This document shows, in pieces, positions 23,062 through 34,288 of a stretch of DNA of 64,000 nucleotides. Numbering within the stretch: position 1 is the first letter of the stretch; every line of letters begins with the position of its first letter. The notes under the pieces were generated by a model. The model made no database searches, was not told the DNA's origin, and worked only from the letters and a program-made list of their open reading frames with translations. The position numbers were made by a program, and so were the translations under genes. Source of the stretch: Microvelia longipes (lineage: Eukaryota > Arthropoda > Insecta > Hemiptera > Veliidae). The stretch spans positions 34,393,603-34,457,602 of the forward strand of contig JACMZG010001911.1 of NCBI GenBank assembly GCA_018340805.1, written 5' to 3'.

Positions 23062-23304
23062 TTGAATCATAAAAGTTAAGCAGCATCCAGCGTGGTTAGG
23101 GCCTGGATGGGTGACTATTAGGAATGAAAAGAATGTATTTACTATCTGAGGACGAGCGAAGCGATCCGAATATGAGTAACAGTATACATTTAACGACTTG
23201 TATATTTTAAAGACGTTCGATAAGAGTCAGAAATAGGGTGGATGAGCGTAGCGAATCCGATGTCATGAGGATAAGTTCCGAGGAACCCCGTACGCGTTTT
23301 TTTA
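23062..23304 (+). mobile_element. 5S rRNA-derived SINE, best preserved
   Basis: The head AAGTTAAGCAGCATCCAGCG then TGGTTAGGGCCTGGATGGGTGAC matches the conserved 5S rRNA segment (GTTAAGCAACGTCGGGCC..., GGTTAGTACTTGGATGGGTGACC), which includes the pol III internal control region. The body has two hairpin modules: GGA-C-GA-GCGAAGC-GA-TCC (23150-23167) and GGAT-GA-GCGTAGC-GA-ATCC (23240-23258). The tail ends CCGAGGAACCCCGTACGCG with T7. Only the downstream half of 5S is present, so this copy may be 5' truncated. Confidence 0.85.
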
Positions 23305-23617
23305 AATCCAATGTCCATGTTTTTGCGCTTGAAAACCCACATAGTGAAAGCAATTTGATGTCTGTACGGTGCATGTATGTGTTTTTGTCTTGTTAATTTA
23401 GCAGTCTTGTGAATTAAGCAGGGCTAGCAAAGTAAAAAAAAATTAAGTCTTACTTGGGAAAAAACTGATTCGATTTTGGGAAAATCTATCATTACACCTT
23501 AAAATGAATTAAATTATCAACGAGTGCCAATTTTTGGAAGTTTATGCCGTAAATAATATGAATGACTAACTTAATGCAGTCTCTATAAATACTCAAATAG
23601 TAAATACCTTTATTTTT

Positions 23618-24082
23618 ATCTCCAGACGGTATATAATGTTCAGTTTAATGACCAAGGGAGAAAGTTACTTTTTACTCCCATGGAAGTAAAAAACTCTTAA
23701 TCCATTGGGATTAGAGCCCCCAAATCTAATAAAAGGGGGTTCTATTCAATTTTTTTGCAAACGGTATTATTTTAATTTATAAGCGGGACTGGTCGCTCTA
23801 AATTCATGGAGAAATTTGAGCAAACAAAGTTGTTTGGAGAATTCTAGGTTAATTAATTCTTTATTTAGGTTAATTATTATTTAATTCATAACAGTCCAAT
23901 AACTATTTTGTTAATTGTTTGGAGAAATACAAAAAAAATACATTTCTGGAATGGCACCCTCAAAACTTCTATTGGATCCGACCAAAAAAATGCATTGGTT
24001 CCCTCGGCTTTTGCTTTAGGCACCAACTAACTGCTCATGGTAATCATAACATTATTTACTCCCTCTGTGCAGAAATAATTAT
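23618..24082 (+). mobile_element. Crypton-like deletion derivative
   Basis: Same ends as 9726-11028: ATCTCCAGACGGTATATAAT at the left, then ACTTTTTACTCCCATGG, and a right end with GGTTCCCTCGGCTTTTGC, TGCTCATGGTAATCATAACATT and GTGCAGAAATAAT. It lacks any recombinase coding sequence. A single hairpin remains (TTGGTTCC / GGCACCAA, 23995-24026). T-rich TATTT-type words flank both ends. Confidence 0.7.
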
Positions 24083-24769
24083 TATTTTAACCAAAATATG
24101 TTAAATAGATTTTAACTTAATTGAAGATTTAAAATCGTTATTTTTACTGTCATGAAGCTTTTTTTTATTACTCGATGTTAGAATTCATTTACATTTTGAT
24201 ATTAAAGTAGATTAAATTTTTCATTAACCATTTCCTTTTAGTACTGAGATAGTAGCTTTCCTATTGAAAGACAGTGTCTTTTAAATTAAAGGACACATTC
24301 AAGGAAAGGAAGCTGACCCTCATTAGAGAACCAATAGTTAGGGGTTATTGTCTCTTTATCTATCGGAAGCCTTTCTGTCGTTTTATCTTCAAAGTTACTT
24401 TTGTTACTCTGTTTCACTGTTCTTTATTTTAAACAATTATTTGATCTAAAACCCTAATCGTCAGTCTTAGAAAACTTTAATTTAGAAACCTAAATTTTAG
24501 GTTATAGTTTTATATTTTAAGATTTCAAATGAAAACAGTAGTTTCTAGAGCCTAAAAAGACACGGAAAAATAAATAGCTTGATAACACTTATTATGTGAG
24601 AAATTCTGATTTCAAAATCGGTATACTCTGTTCAGATATTTATTTTATTTTTGACAGATATGTCATTCGAATCTTAATATTCAGGTAAGTTACAATTTAC
24701 CCGACTGACTCAGGAATAGCTTCGGAAAGCTTTTTATACCACAATCAAATCTTTAAAGCTATATTATGT
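24083..24769. other. intergenic, no gene seen
   Basis: AT-rich. Contains a dyad at about 24265-24295 (GTGTCTTTTAAATTAAAGGACAC) and nothing else recognisable. Confidence 0.5.
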
Positions 24770-24779
24770 ATATATGTGT

Positions 24780-24854
<75 letters not shown>

Positions 24855-25215
24855 ATATATGACTTTTGCGGTTCCTCATTATTACTGCAGGTTTATAGCC
24901 AAGAATTCTACTATATTATCCGGTTCAGGTGTAGTAAAGATATCCTGCGAGCGGTTTCAACGAAGTCTTCTATCAGTATTTGTTTATGTGTCAGGTATTA
25001 CCGTAGCAAATAGTGTGTATGGCTAGAGTGTTTAAACATGATACAAAAATAGATCATTAGGACAGCTTTTAGAAAATATTTTTTATAATGTCATTAAACG
25101 TCAGTAATGACTGTCATAAGCATAGAAAAATTATGTAAAAATCTTCCACGTGCATGTAGTATTTTTAAAACCAACAAACATATGTCAAAATTCATCTCAT
25201 ATCAACATAAGTTCA
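24770..25215 (+). repeat. TA microsatellite followed by diverged family A repeat
   Basis: 24775-24860 is a TA tract. 24862-25215 has GCGGTTCCTCATTATTACTGC, ATTATCCGGTTCAGGTGTAG, TTTTTTATAATGTCATTAAACG and CATAGAAAAATTATG in family A order (compare 22575-22840). Strongly diverged. Confidence 0.55.
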
Positions 25216-25431
25216 ATACTTATCAAATAAAAAATGTATACGTATAAAAAAGAGGAAAACATCATCTAAGAATTTAATTAAAATTTGGCACGATTTTATG
25301 TAATTAAGTTTAATATGGTTAGATTAAAGGTCATTATTATTAATGACAAATAGGAGATTGTATATCCACAAAAAAATCTTTGATGACAATGCATGGGCAT
25401 AACTAAGGTTGCCTTTAAGGGGGGGCCTATA

Positions 25432-25573
<142 letters not shown>

Positions 25574-26002
25574 TTTGTGTTTGTGTGTATGTTTGTATGT
25601 ATTACAAACAATTAAAATATGTTTATGTTAGTTTAAAAAACAAAGCACTTAAAGTACAAATCAAATCTAGTTTTTTAAATAGACTTAAAGAATAAAACAA
25701 AAATACAAATTATTATTGAACTTAACTAATTATGGCGGACATTTTAGTTTTTATTTTACTAATAATAAAACCACAAAGTGAATGTCGAACTAATAAAAAA
25801 AACAATATTTTAAACAAAAGTTAAAATTAAAAACGATTTTTTTTAAATAATTTTGAAAAATGATAAAATTAATTAATTATTTTTATAAAATTTAAAATAA
25901 TTTCATAAAATTATTTAAAAAATGCTTTTCCTTAAAAACTGTAAGAGGACGAGTTCAAATACTACAATATATAACTACTATTATAATACGATAAAAATTA
26001 GG

Positions 26003-26062
26003 TTATTGATGCATTCTGAGAACGAGCAAAGCGAATAAGCTGAAATGTTCCGAGATATTTAC
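26003..26062 (+). repeat. 5S-SINE tail fragment
   Basis: TCTGAGAACGAGCAAAGCGAAT, then GAAATGTTCCGAGATATTTACC: decayed GA-GCAAAGC-GA hairpin plus the GTTCCGAGGAACC-like tail of the SINE at 23062. Confidence 0.5.
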
Positions 26063-28224
26063 CAATAGCACCATTCACCAGCATCCGTTTGTTTTTTAAG
26101 TTTTTATATAATATGACCATGTACAAAAAATATATTTGCAATGAAAAATACATTTTTTGTGCTCTAAAGAAAATTTAAGCAACAATATTTAAAAGAATAA
26201 TTGTTATAATCATAAGTTTTGAAAAATTTAACTAATACAGTAAGAAAAAAAAACTATCACATAAATTACTTTTTCTCCGACCCATACAATCCTCAGTTAG
26301 AGACATTTCATTGATTTTTCCTTTTTAGTAAGAGATTTTCAAAGGATTTACAACTGGCTTGTTTTTCCACAGGACATTTTACTCTAAATCTATTTGTCAG
26401 TTAGCTTAAACTTGATTTTACCTTGCAATTTAAATCTTGTATCAGGTTTTTTATTTTAAATAGAACGTTAAAAAAACAAATTATATTCTAAATTAAAGTT
26501 TATTGAATAGGAGAACCTTTACATTGTTTAAACATGACTTTGGTTAGAACAATTCATCACTTATTGCTCTAATTTTTGTACAATTTTTATTCTTTAAAAT
26601 TCTTACTTACTTTATAAATTCTCTATTTCTATATCCCCCTTGCTAGAGTGGAATTAGGGACATTTTGCTTAACAATAAATGTTATAAAATGCTCCTAAGT
26701 TGTAGAGCGAAACTTCAGGACTAAATTTTCCATGTGGGTGGAGTCTGTGATCCTTGTTTCGTTATTATTGTAAAATAATTTTTATGTCATGTTACACAAG
26801 AACAATGCGTGGGCAAAATGCAAGCTGTTCGTGAAATTCCAAAAGCAAAATAGCTAATGAGGTGTTACTTTTTTTACACTAAAAGGGCGAAGTGTATATC
26901 TAATTTTAATTAAATTTAGCAGTAAATTTCAATTCTATAAGAGTAAAAACTGATTAGAATTTAGAGTTAATCCTACACGGCGTATTATAATGACGTTACT
27001 TTAAACTTAAAAAAAGAAAAAAATATTTGTTTAATAAGAAGTGTTTCTTTATAATTTTCTGAATAAAAAGAGTCTCAACCACAGCAAAGGCTAGCCAGAG
27101 TTGTCGAGATATGTTTCAATAGATGTGCACACTTCTTGTAAACACTTTACAGATCAAATGGCTGATCCAATTTTAATTTTTTTGTGAAAAGTGCATTGTC
27201 TCATATTGTCTCATAAATGACGAAATCCTTTATATGGATTGGTACAACATAAAAGGGCAAAAACAATTGTAAATGGCTTTGAGGTTTGAATTTTTTAATA
27301 ATATCAAAATGTAAATTCACAGAGAAGAGACTGTCATACAAACATGCAATTCAGAGTTTCCAAAAACGTCACTATAAATGGAAATTAATTTAACTTTATA
27401 ACATAAAATAAATTAAACCTAAACAATATTAGAATTCACTGTAACTATTCTAAAATAATATTATTACTCAGTTAGTATCTAAAACATGATTAAGAATCCA
27501 CCCGCAGTAAATTAAAGTTATAAACGAAGTGAATTTAAAAGGTGTATTACCTACTTGGTCTTATTCTTCACTGGCTACCTAAATTTTTAGAGATACAAAT
27601 TTATACTTCCAAAATTTTAAACTACTTCACCAAAAAAAATGTTTACTTTTTCACATTACTTGGTCTTATAATACTACATGGGACCTAAATTTTAAATCGA
27701 TCAGATAGTTTTTACGGACTTTAAATTAAGCTTAAATCTTGGATGTAACTCGATTGTAAATTTTATAATTATGTAAATCAATTATTTCATGTCAATCTAA
27801 TAAAGTATACAAACTTCGAGTGTGTTAGTGTGTATAAAGTGTGATGAAATCCAGTAATTGTAGCAAATATGATTTGACCCCTCGTATGTCACCTGATATA
27901 TTTGACATGTTATGATTGTATTATACTAGGGTTTATGTTTGTTTCGTGTCGATTTACATATCTTCTATGAAATGACTCAATGTTAATATTAATCAAAAAC
28001 ACGTATTAACACTTAGTGCTAACAACGCATTAGAATTTGCATCGCAAACACATTTCAAGCCAAATATTTAAAATATCATTTTGACAATAAAATGACTTTT
28101 TAATGGCGACTTTTTAACACCAATCTTCACCAATAATGGTCACGTAAGTTATAAAGACGAAAGAATGGCTATTTTCTGGTATAGATTATTAAATATTACA
28201 TCGTTAAAAATAATCGGTACTTTT
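26063..28224. other. intergenic, no gene seen
   Basis: AT-rich, no recognised coding sequence or repeat. Short open frames lack motifs. Confidence 0.5.
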
Positions 28225-29745
28225 TTAGATGTTTTTAGCGAATTTTCCGAGAAAAAATGAGCTTATGAGGTTGGGGTTAAAGAAGAGGAGTGGGGAGAGG
28301 TAGATTTTTTTAAAGAAGGGGACTCATTGATCAAGAATATATATAACGTTGTCGAAATGAAACTTGGAACATAAATCAACCTTGTTAATATCCCAAACCC
28401 TATTGTTTATGAAATATGTGTGACGTCATTAACCCACAAAAATTACCTCAGAAGCATTTTAAAAAATCACAAATTTTCATATAGTGTTTAGATTGGGCTG
28501 CCGTTTTTTACACGTATACAACTATATATAGTTCACAAACATATGTAGTTCCATATCAGTATAAGTTCTATTTTTAATGATATAACATATAAATGTCATA
28601 TAACATATATATGTCAAATAAAACAATGCCATTATAATACGACACACGGCTAAAATCAATTGACAGCCCGCCAAAATCTCAATGCTTTCAACCCTCTTTT
28701 TTTAATAAAAAAAAATCCCTTTTTTTATGTAACAAAAACAATTCCCTACTCTGGCAACACTGAAAGTCAGGTTATGTTTTGAATGTTATTATTTGTTTTT
28801 ATTTGATATCATATTTTTTTATTTTTAAAAATTATTTATTTACTTTTTAAGAAGGAATATTGTTGTGTATCTTATAAATTTACCAACTTATACAAAAAAG
28901 TTAATTTTTTGTTAAATTTACAAAAAAGTGTAGTTTTAAATTTGTTCGGGAAGTATGAATTAAGTGGAGTTAACGTTGTTAATTACGTAATGCAATGGAT
29001 CATAACAGTTCTATGATAAAAGTTTGACGATTTAAATAAATTGTCAGCTATAACTACTTTTTTCCAAAACAAACTGCTTTTTTGTGTCAAGTTTGTATAT
29101 AAGTCAAGACTGTCATCTATTGAAAGACATGGCATTTTCAAAAAAAATGCTGTCTTTTGGTTGACAGAGCACAAAACCTGCGCTGTACTCAAATAGCAAG
29201 AAATGCTTGAAGAATACGTCAATATCCAAGCGTCATATATAGGCACTCAGATCATATTACAACTTCGCAATAATTGGATGAATTGAACAGATTGGAATCA
29301 AACAGATCAATATGCACAATGAGGGAAATAAAAGCAACGCGAGGTTACAAATATTTACAACCAGTGTTGCCTTTTTATGATTTTATTTATGAAAAAGGTA
29401 TTTTTTTATACCGAGGTTGGCATGAGGTGGAGGGGGAAAGAGCGAGGTCTGTCTGAACCAATAGAATTCTTTCCCTCACAGATTTTTGGCGTGCTGTCAA
29501 TTGATTTTAGCCGTGTGTCGTACTATAGTTGACATGATGTAAACAAATCACGTTTTTAATAAAACTTAATAACGTAATAAATTTACAAATTCGCTTATAT
29601 CGTGGCAGATCCACTTATATAAACCAGTAATATGACGATGTGACAAAGTAAAACAACCATATGGACTCGAAGAGGCCACAGGGAGGCGCGCAACGTAGGG
29701 CAACGCCGACGCAAATTAGCGACAAAGAAGCCGAGGGCCTCTATT
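28225..29745 (+). repeat. BE composite repeat split by MITE I
   Basis: Head 28225-28310 (TTAGCGAATTTTCCGAG, AAAAAATGAGCTTATGAGGTTG, GAGGAGTGGGG), TGAAACTTGGAAC, CCCTATTGTTTATGAAATATG, TGACGTCATTAACCC, TTAGATTGGGCTGCCG. After the MITE at 28638-29522 it continues with GACATGATGTAAACAAATCACG, TCGTGGCAGATCCACTTATATAAACC (a hairpin, then the same words as 58250) and a decayed hairpin tail (GAGGCCACAGGGAGGCGCG, AAGCCGAGGGCCTC). The compact copy at 57860-58385 lacks the MITE. Confidence 0.7.
28638..29522. mobile_element. TIR MITE (family I), candidate TA target
   Basis: TIRs: TACGACACACGGCTAAAATC followed by AATTGACAGC at the left (28638) and the exact reverse complement at the right (ending 29522). 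Similarity continues for about 45 bp (CGCCAAAA-TCT). TA at both borders fits a Tc1/mariner-type target. Inner short repeats pair CCAGTGTTGCC with GGCAACACTG. No transposase is visible; the 87-codon frame at 28983-29246 is not family-like. Confidence 0.8.
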
Positions 29746-29979
29746 TCCGTAGTCAAATAATGGCTAGTTTAATAATAATCCATATTATTATGGACAACAA
29801 AAACTCAAATGTTGTTGTTGGGTAAGTAACAATTTTGTGGGTTACATGAATATTGTATTATAATTGTGTTATTACAGTGAATAATTAGTTAAAGATTTTA
29901 AATCAAGCAAAATGTATATATATAAATAAAGTAAAAGTTTTATTTGTTAACATTTTTGAAAAAAACATTTGAAAAAAAA

Positions 29980-30236
29980 ACTTGTACGCACCACAGGAGA
30001 AACACCATCACACCCCTCTATAATTTCTTCCCTCGGTTACGCCTTAAGAGTAAACATTCTGGTTCCCTCAGCTTCAACTCTTGAACCATCCTTATAAACC
30101 CCTTAGCTAGGTTTAAACATAATGGCTGCCTTGGTTACGCCTTGAGAATAAGTTCCCTCGGCTTACGCCACAGGACCCAACAAAAAACGGGGCGTAATGA
30201 CTCTGTTTCCTCCCTTACCCTTAGTACATAAATAAC
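29980..30236 (+). repeat. Crypton-like right end with decayed hairpin array
   Basis: CTTGTACGCACCACAGGAG, CTTCCCTCGGTTACGCC, TGGTTCCCTCAGCTTC with GAACCA (30060-30088), GTTCCCTCGGCTTACGCC, and the end TAGTACATAAATAAC followed by TATTTT. This matches 10800-11033 unit by unit. Just upstream (29790-29890) an ATG frame of 11 codons ends at a GTAAGT donor-like site with TTATTACAG 55 bp later. This may be a leftover exon of the element's gene, but is too short to claim. Confidence 0.65.
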
Positions 30237-31149
30237 TATTTTATAACTTTCTGTCAACAAAATATTGCGGCATTGTTTCCATTTGAATTTTAAAAAATGT
30301 TATTCCGAAAACTGACGGTTAAAAGATTGAATGCACCAATGGGATTATGGTTTTATGAAACTAACATTATAAAAATTATAACAAAATAAGTTTTAACAAA
30401 CAAGAACCTATTTGAACAAAAATTCAGTAATGCACGCACAGTTGAATACCTGGCAGCTGTCAGAAGTTCTAATTTAAAAAGAAAAGTAGGAACAACAAAC
30501 GCCTCACATAGAAGGGAAACAAGGATAAGTAAAACATCATAATCTGTTTTCACGAACATCAAAATCCTAAAATACAAAACCTAAGGACAAACCTAACCCA
30601 TCAACATCAGCTAGATAAAAAAAGTTTACCAAAAAACGGACAAAGCTTAAAGTTTGTTTTTAGTACGTTTCAAATAGGGGGAAAACATTTGAGCAAGTGC
30701 TTATTCCCATGATGCTATTTCAGGGTAAAATAAAAACCTGAAAGCAACAAAACAATGTTTATTGTATGTAAAGTTTTAAAAAAAAAGTTTTTCATGCAGA
30801 AAGTTTGAGGGTAAATTGTTTGCATTGATAATGCTAACATTATAAAGCAAATAATATTCACACTGGTCTTTTATGAACTCCTAGCATGGTTAGGCAACCT
30901 TAATTATAATATTCAAGTCAAATAAAATTACATTATAATTATTTATAGTATGTTTTGAACAAACATGATGAAGAAGCCAACTTAACTTTATTTTAGGCAT
31001 TATTTATGCAGCTAGTTATTGTTGTTTTTTTTTTAGAGTAGTGGCCTAACTTTGGCCTTGTTGGTTTTTGGAATAATGCCTTTCGGAAAGATTCAAGCGG
31101 AAAAAGCTGATAAGCAGAGAAAGCAGAGGCGGTAATTATTGATGTGAAA
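30237..31149. other. intergenic between Crypton-like fragments
   Basis: No conserved coding recognised. At 31077 a 19-codon ATG frame rich in K/R (MPFGKIQAEKADKQRKQRR) follows a T9AG acceptor-like site; too short to interpret. Confidence 0.45.
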
Positions 31150-31515
31150 AATGTTGCTCTAAGATTTTATCTCCAGATGTTATTTAATTGTTATTTGCTA
31201 TAATTCATACGTTTTGTTGAATTTTTGTTTTCACCATTTCTTAATGGTTCTGACCTCATTTTTATAAATTTGGCAGTGCCTATCCATCCAAAGAAAAATT
31301 TCGCCGGTTTCCCTTATACATATAGGGAATAAAATGGAAAAATACTCCTCTTTATAATATTTGAGGGCTCTAACCAAATTATAGAAACAATTTTTACTCC
31401 TAAGGGCGAGAATGTTACTTATTAGTCCATAAAAAGTAACTTTTTCTTTGTTAGAAGTTAAAAGTGCTTTTTGACTCCTAAAAACTACACATTAATATAA
31501 TATTCTGGAGATAAA
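31150..31515. repeat. two Crypton-like left ends in opposite orientation
   Basis: 31150-31190 has ATTTTATCTCCAGATGTTATTTAATTG on the plus strand. 31395-31515 has the same end on the minus strand (TATCTCCAGAATATTATATT, then GGAGTCAAAAAGCAC and AAAAGTAACTTTTT dyads). Together with 29980-30236 they look like broken or rearranged copies. Confidence 0.55.
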
Positions 31516-32271
31516 AAAACTTTTCGTAACAGTTAAAATATAATCAAGAATAAAATAAAAATTAATCAACGAAATAATTATAAATTAATCAAAGACTCAT
31601 TTAAGGTTATTCCTAAACTTCTAACTTCTATACTTTAGTCAAGTTTTTCACTATTCAAAAAAGTTTGAATGGAAAAATGTCAATACTAGAAGTCGTATAT
31701 TGCAAACTGATTTTCAATATTGTTCCGAGGACAATCAGTCCTCGGGGAAGCAAGTTTGGATGATAGAATTTTTCGGTGAATATAAACAAATATATATATC
31801 TAAGTTCCTGATTTGTTACGTAGCAGATATAATTGATTAGTGCCAGAAGTAGGCTCGTGGCTATACAATTAAATTAGCTCTCGAGCAACAGAAACGCCGC
31901 GTTTTTCAGTGAAGTTCACTGATAACGCGTTATGAATGAATAAGTGCAGTTATAAATTATCAGTGATATGTTCAAATTAAAATTTATAACGAACACGAAA
32001 GAATATAATAGGTATAGAATGTCGGAAGGTATATGAAAGAGTCAGACGAAAGGTAGGGGTGAGCTTGGTGCTGGCATCTAGCGGCAACTCTGAAACTACC
32101 TCTTCTTATTTACATTCTTCCTAACTATCACTTTCCCACTTTTCTAAATTATTATTGTAAAATCATTTTCTTTTTTATAACAAATTTAACGGCAGAGTAT
32201 GTACTTGAAAATTGGTTATTATTTTCACAGAAATTATTTGGATTAATCAGTTTTGCGTCAGAAGTAGTTTT
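31516..32271. promoter_or_regulatory. higher-complexity intergenic DNA with dyads and a CTCF-like word
   Basis: Contains CCGAGGAC-AATCA-GTCCTCGG (about 31725-31745), TTTTTCAGTGAAGTTCACTGA (about 31902-31922) and CTGGCATCTAGCGGCAA (32071-32087), which resembles the insect/vertebrate CTCF core. No TATA box or transcript can be proven; function is inference. Confidence 0.25.
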
Positions 32272-32948
32272 TTAATAATAAGAGCACGACCAGTAGCGCA
32301 TTCCTAAGAAGTTGGCATGGAGCCGATGGAGCCTGTTAACTGGCTTACGGAGCGGAATGTGTTTCTTGTCCAATAGCTTAATCCCAGGACCATCTTCTAT
32401 CCTATATATTCTTTGAGCAAACACGCAACTATCACATTGTTGCCATACATAGTAAAATACCTGAATATTGGACAATCCCAAAATCATGGCTAACTAAACA
32501 TGGGAAAAACTTCTTCTTACCTGCAAAAAAATACCAAACATTCATTAGATTGCTTAAAAATATAGCATATAAACAAATAATTATTATCATTACACCACTG
32601 ATTCAAGTTAATATTTCAAGAATTAGTTCTATATATATCTATATTTCATTCATACCTTTGGCATATTTTGTTTGTTATTAATGAACAATGAATCTATGGA
32701 TATAATTATTTGTTCGTACCTAAGATTGAGGAGTTTATAGATATCAGCTTGAAAACGCAGATCCGAATATTACTTACGACATTACAGTACATGAGCGCGC
32801 GCGAGTCTTGCCACGAATTTGGTTCAGCGCAAGTCAAATTTTCATGAATGCGGAGGCGAGCGAGGTTCAGCGTTTCGAACTGTTTAGTATGGTCGTATCT
32901 TCTGAATGTGAGGCGCAAATCAGAATTATTTATGGTTTTTAAGAGCAC
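32272..32948 (-). CDS. candidate small spliced gene of unknown function
   Basis: A minus-strand frame of 71 codons (ATG at 32487, stop at 32272) contains QRIYRIEDGPGIKLLDKK then HIPLRKPVNRLHRLHANFLG. Its codon and amino-acid usage is less biased than the surrounding AT-rich noise. Upstream on the same strand a better-than-average donor (GTC|GTAAGTA at 32778/32777) and a pyrimidine-rich acceptor (TTTTTTTGCAG at 32521, or CATGTTTAG about 25 bp further) could remove a 230-260-bp intron. The preceding region (32779-32948) is also open. I recognise no family. It may equally be a UTR or chance; no second line of evidence exists in the window. Confidence 0.25.
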
Positions 32949-33111
32949 AAAAAATGTGGTTGTATATTTATTTTCAACCTGCCAAACAGTATTAAGTTGT
33001 GGAAAGTGAGATACATTTTCTTGACGAAGGGGCGAGAGAAAAGTACATTATCAGTTGTAGCATAATGTATAACAATATAATTAGGCTGAGCAACTATAAA
33101 AGCAGCAGTAA

Positions 33112-33119
33112 AGCTATAT
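33112..33119. repeat. candidate target-site duplication, left (AGCTATAT)
   Basis: The same 8-mer occurs at 45559-45566, immediately outside the other end of the PolB palindrome. AT-rich 8-mers can match by chance, and the outermost 10-20 bp of the two element ends do not align perfectly. Confidence 0.4.
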
Positions 33120-34288
33120 GCTTACCGGGCAGGTTGTCTGGAGGCCCCCCCACTCCCTCCCCCTAGGCCACGCACCCTCATTTTATTACAACTTGAGTAC
33201 CGAACCTTTTGGTCAGTTAACATAAATTCGTTAAATTATTCAAACTTCACTCTATCTTTCTCAAACCCTTCTAGCATAGTGGGTAAGGAAATTTAGATTT
33301 CTGCAAATGTTCACCTCTTTCCATACTTTTGCCAAGATTTATGGATTAGGTATGAGAATTCTTCAAATCGAAATACCTTCTCCCCCTCTCCTTTTCTCTA
33401 GACCATGCCCTCTAAAATGCCATACTAGCTGTAAATAACTTCTTCAGCAGATTTCTTTTTAGGTTCTTATTCCTACTTATGGACATAGTTTTTCGTTTAA
33501 AAAACCATAATCCTTCAGGTTCATCAAAACCTCACTTTTTAGACGTGATTTATTTGATTAGAGTAGCAAATACGATAAGATACTATGAAAGCTGTCAAAG
33601 TTGCGACCTTATACGAGGAGGGTAGATATACCTTTCTTCGGGTGCCTTTTGCTAGAAATTCATGAAAGTTTCACAAATATCCCAATTAATAACGGATCAT
33701 CTTTATATATGACTACAACCCCCCCCCCCTCTTAATTAAGATTTTATTAATAAACCCCTACCCCCAGTCACTTTGATCAGATGTCTTTAGTCTAATTTAT
33801 TGTATAATTCTTACTAACTGCATCTGACACCTGTAGTTTACTACCCGGCCTGAAGTGTCAATCCTAAGCAGAATATGATCTATCTTAGCCAAGTCCCTTT
33901 GGAAGATCCTCCCGACAACACTCATTAGAGTAACATAAGTCTCTTTTATGGATGGCGGAGTTTACAAAACAACTCACTGTGGCGGTTTTATGTACACGGA
34001 CCTATTTGGGTGGTCAGGGATGAGTTGTGTATGGCTCGAAAGCACCCCCAAACTACATAGACTCTTATCAATTATCTTCATTACTCGACTGGCGATCGAC
34101 TTCATCTCAAGGACTAATATTAATCGACTTCATGTTGTATAAATCTTAGGTACTGCATTTTAAGGTTGTTAAAAGGTGTGTAATAATACAGGAGCTGTGT
34201 AGAGTACAGGGGGTTTTAATTGAATTTTTATTTACGATTAAATATATTTAGTTTGGTTAGCTTGAACACAATTTTCCAACATTTTTGG

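Noticed and set aside
28983..29246. Transposase remnant inside MITE I
   Set aside because: The 87-codon frame has no DDE/D or helix-turn-helix pattern I can recognise, and no in-frame neighbour.
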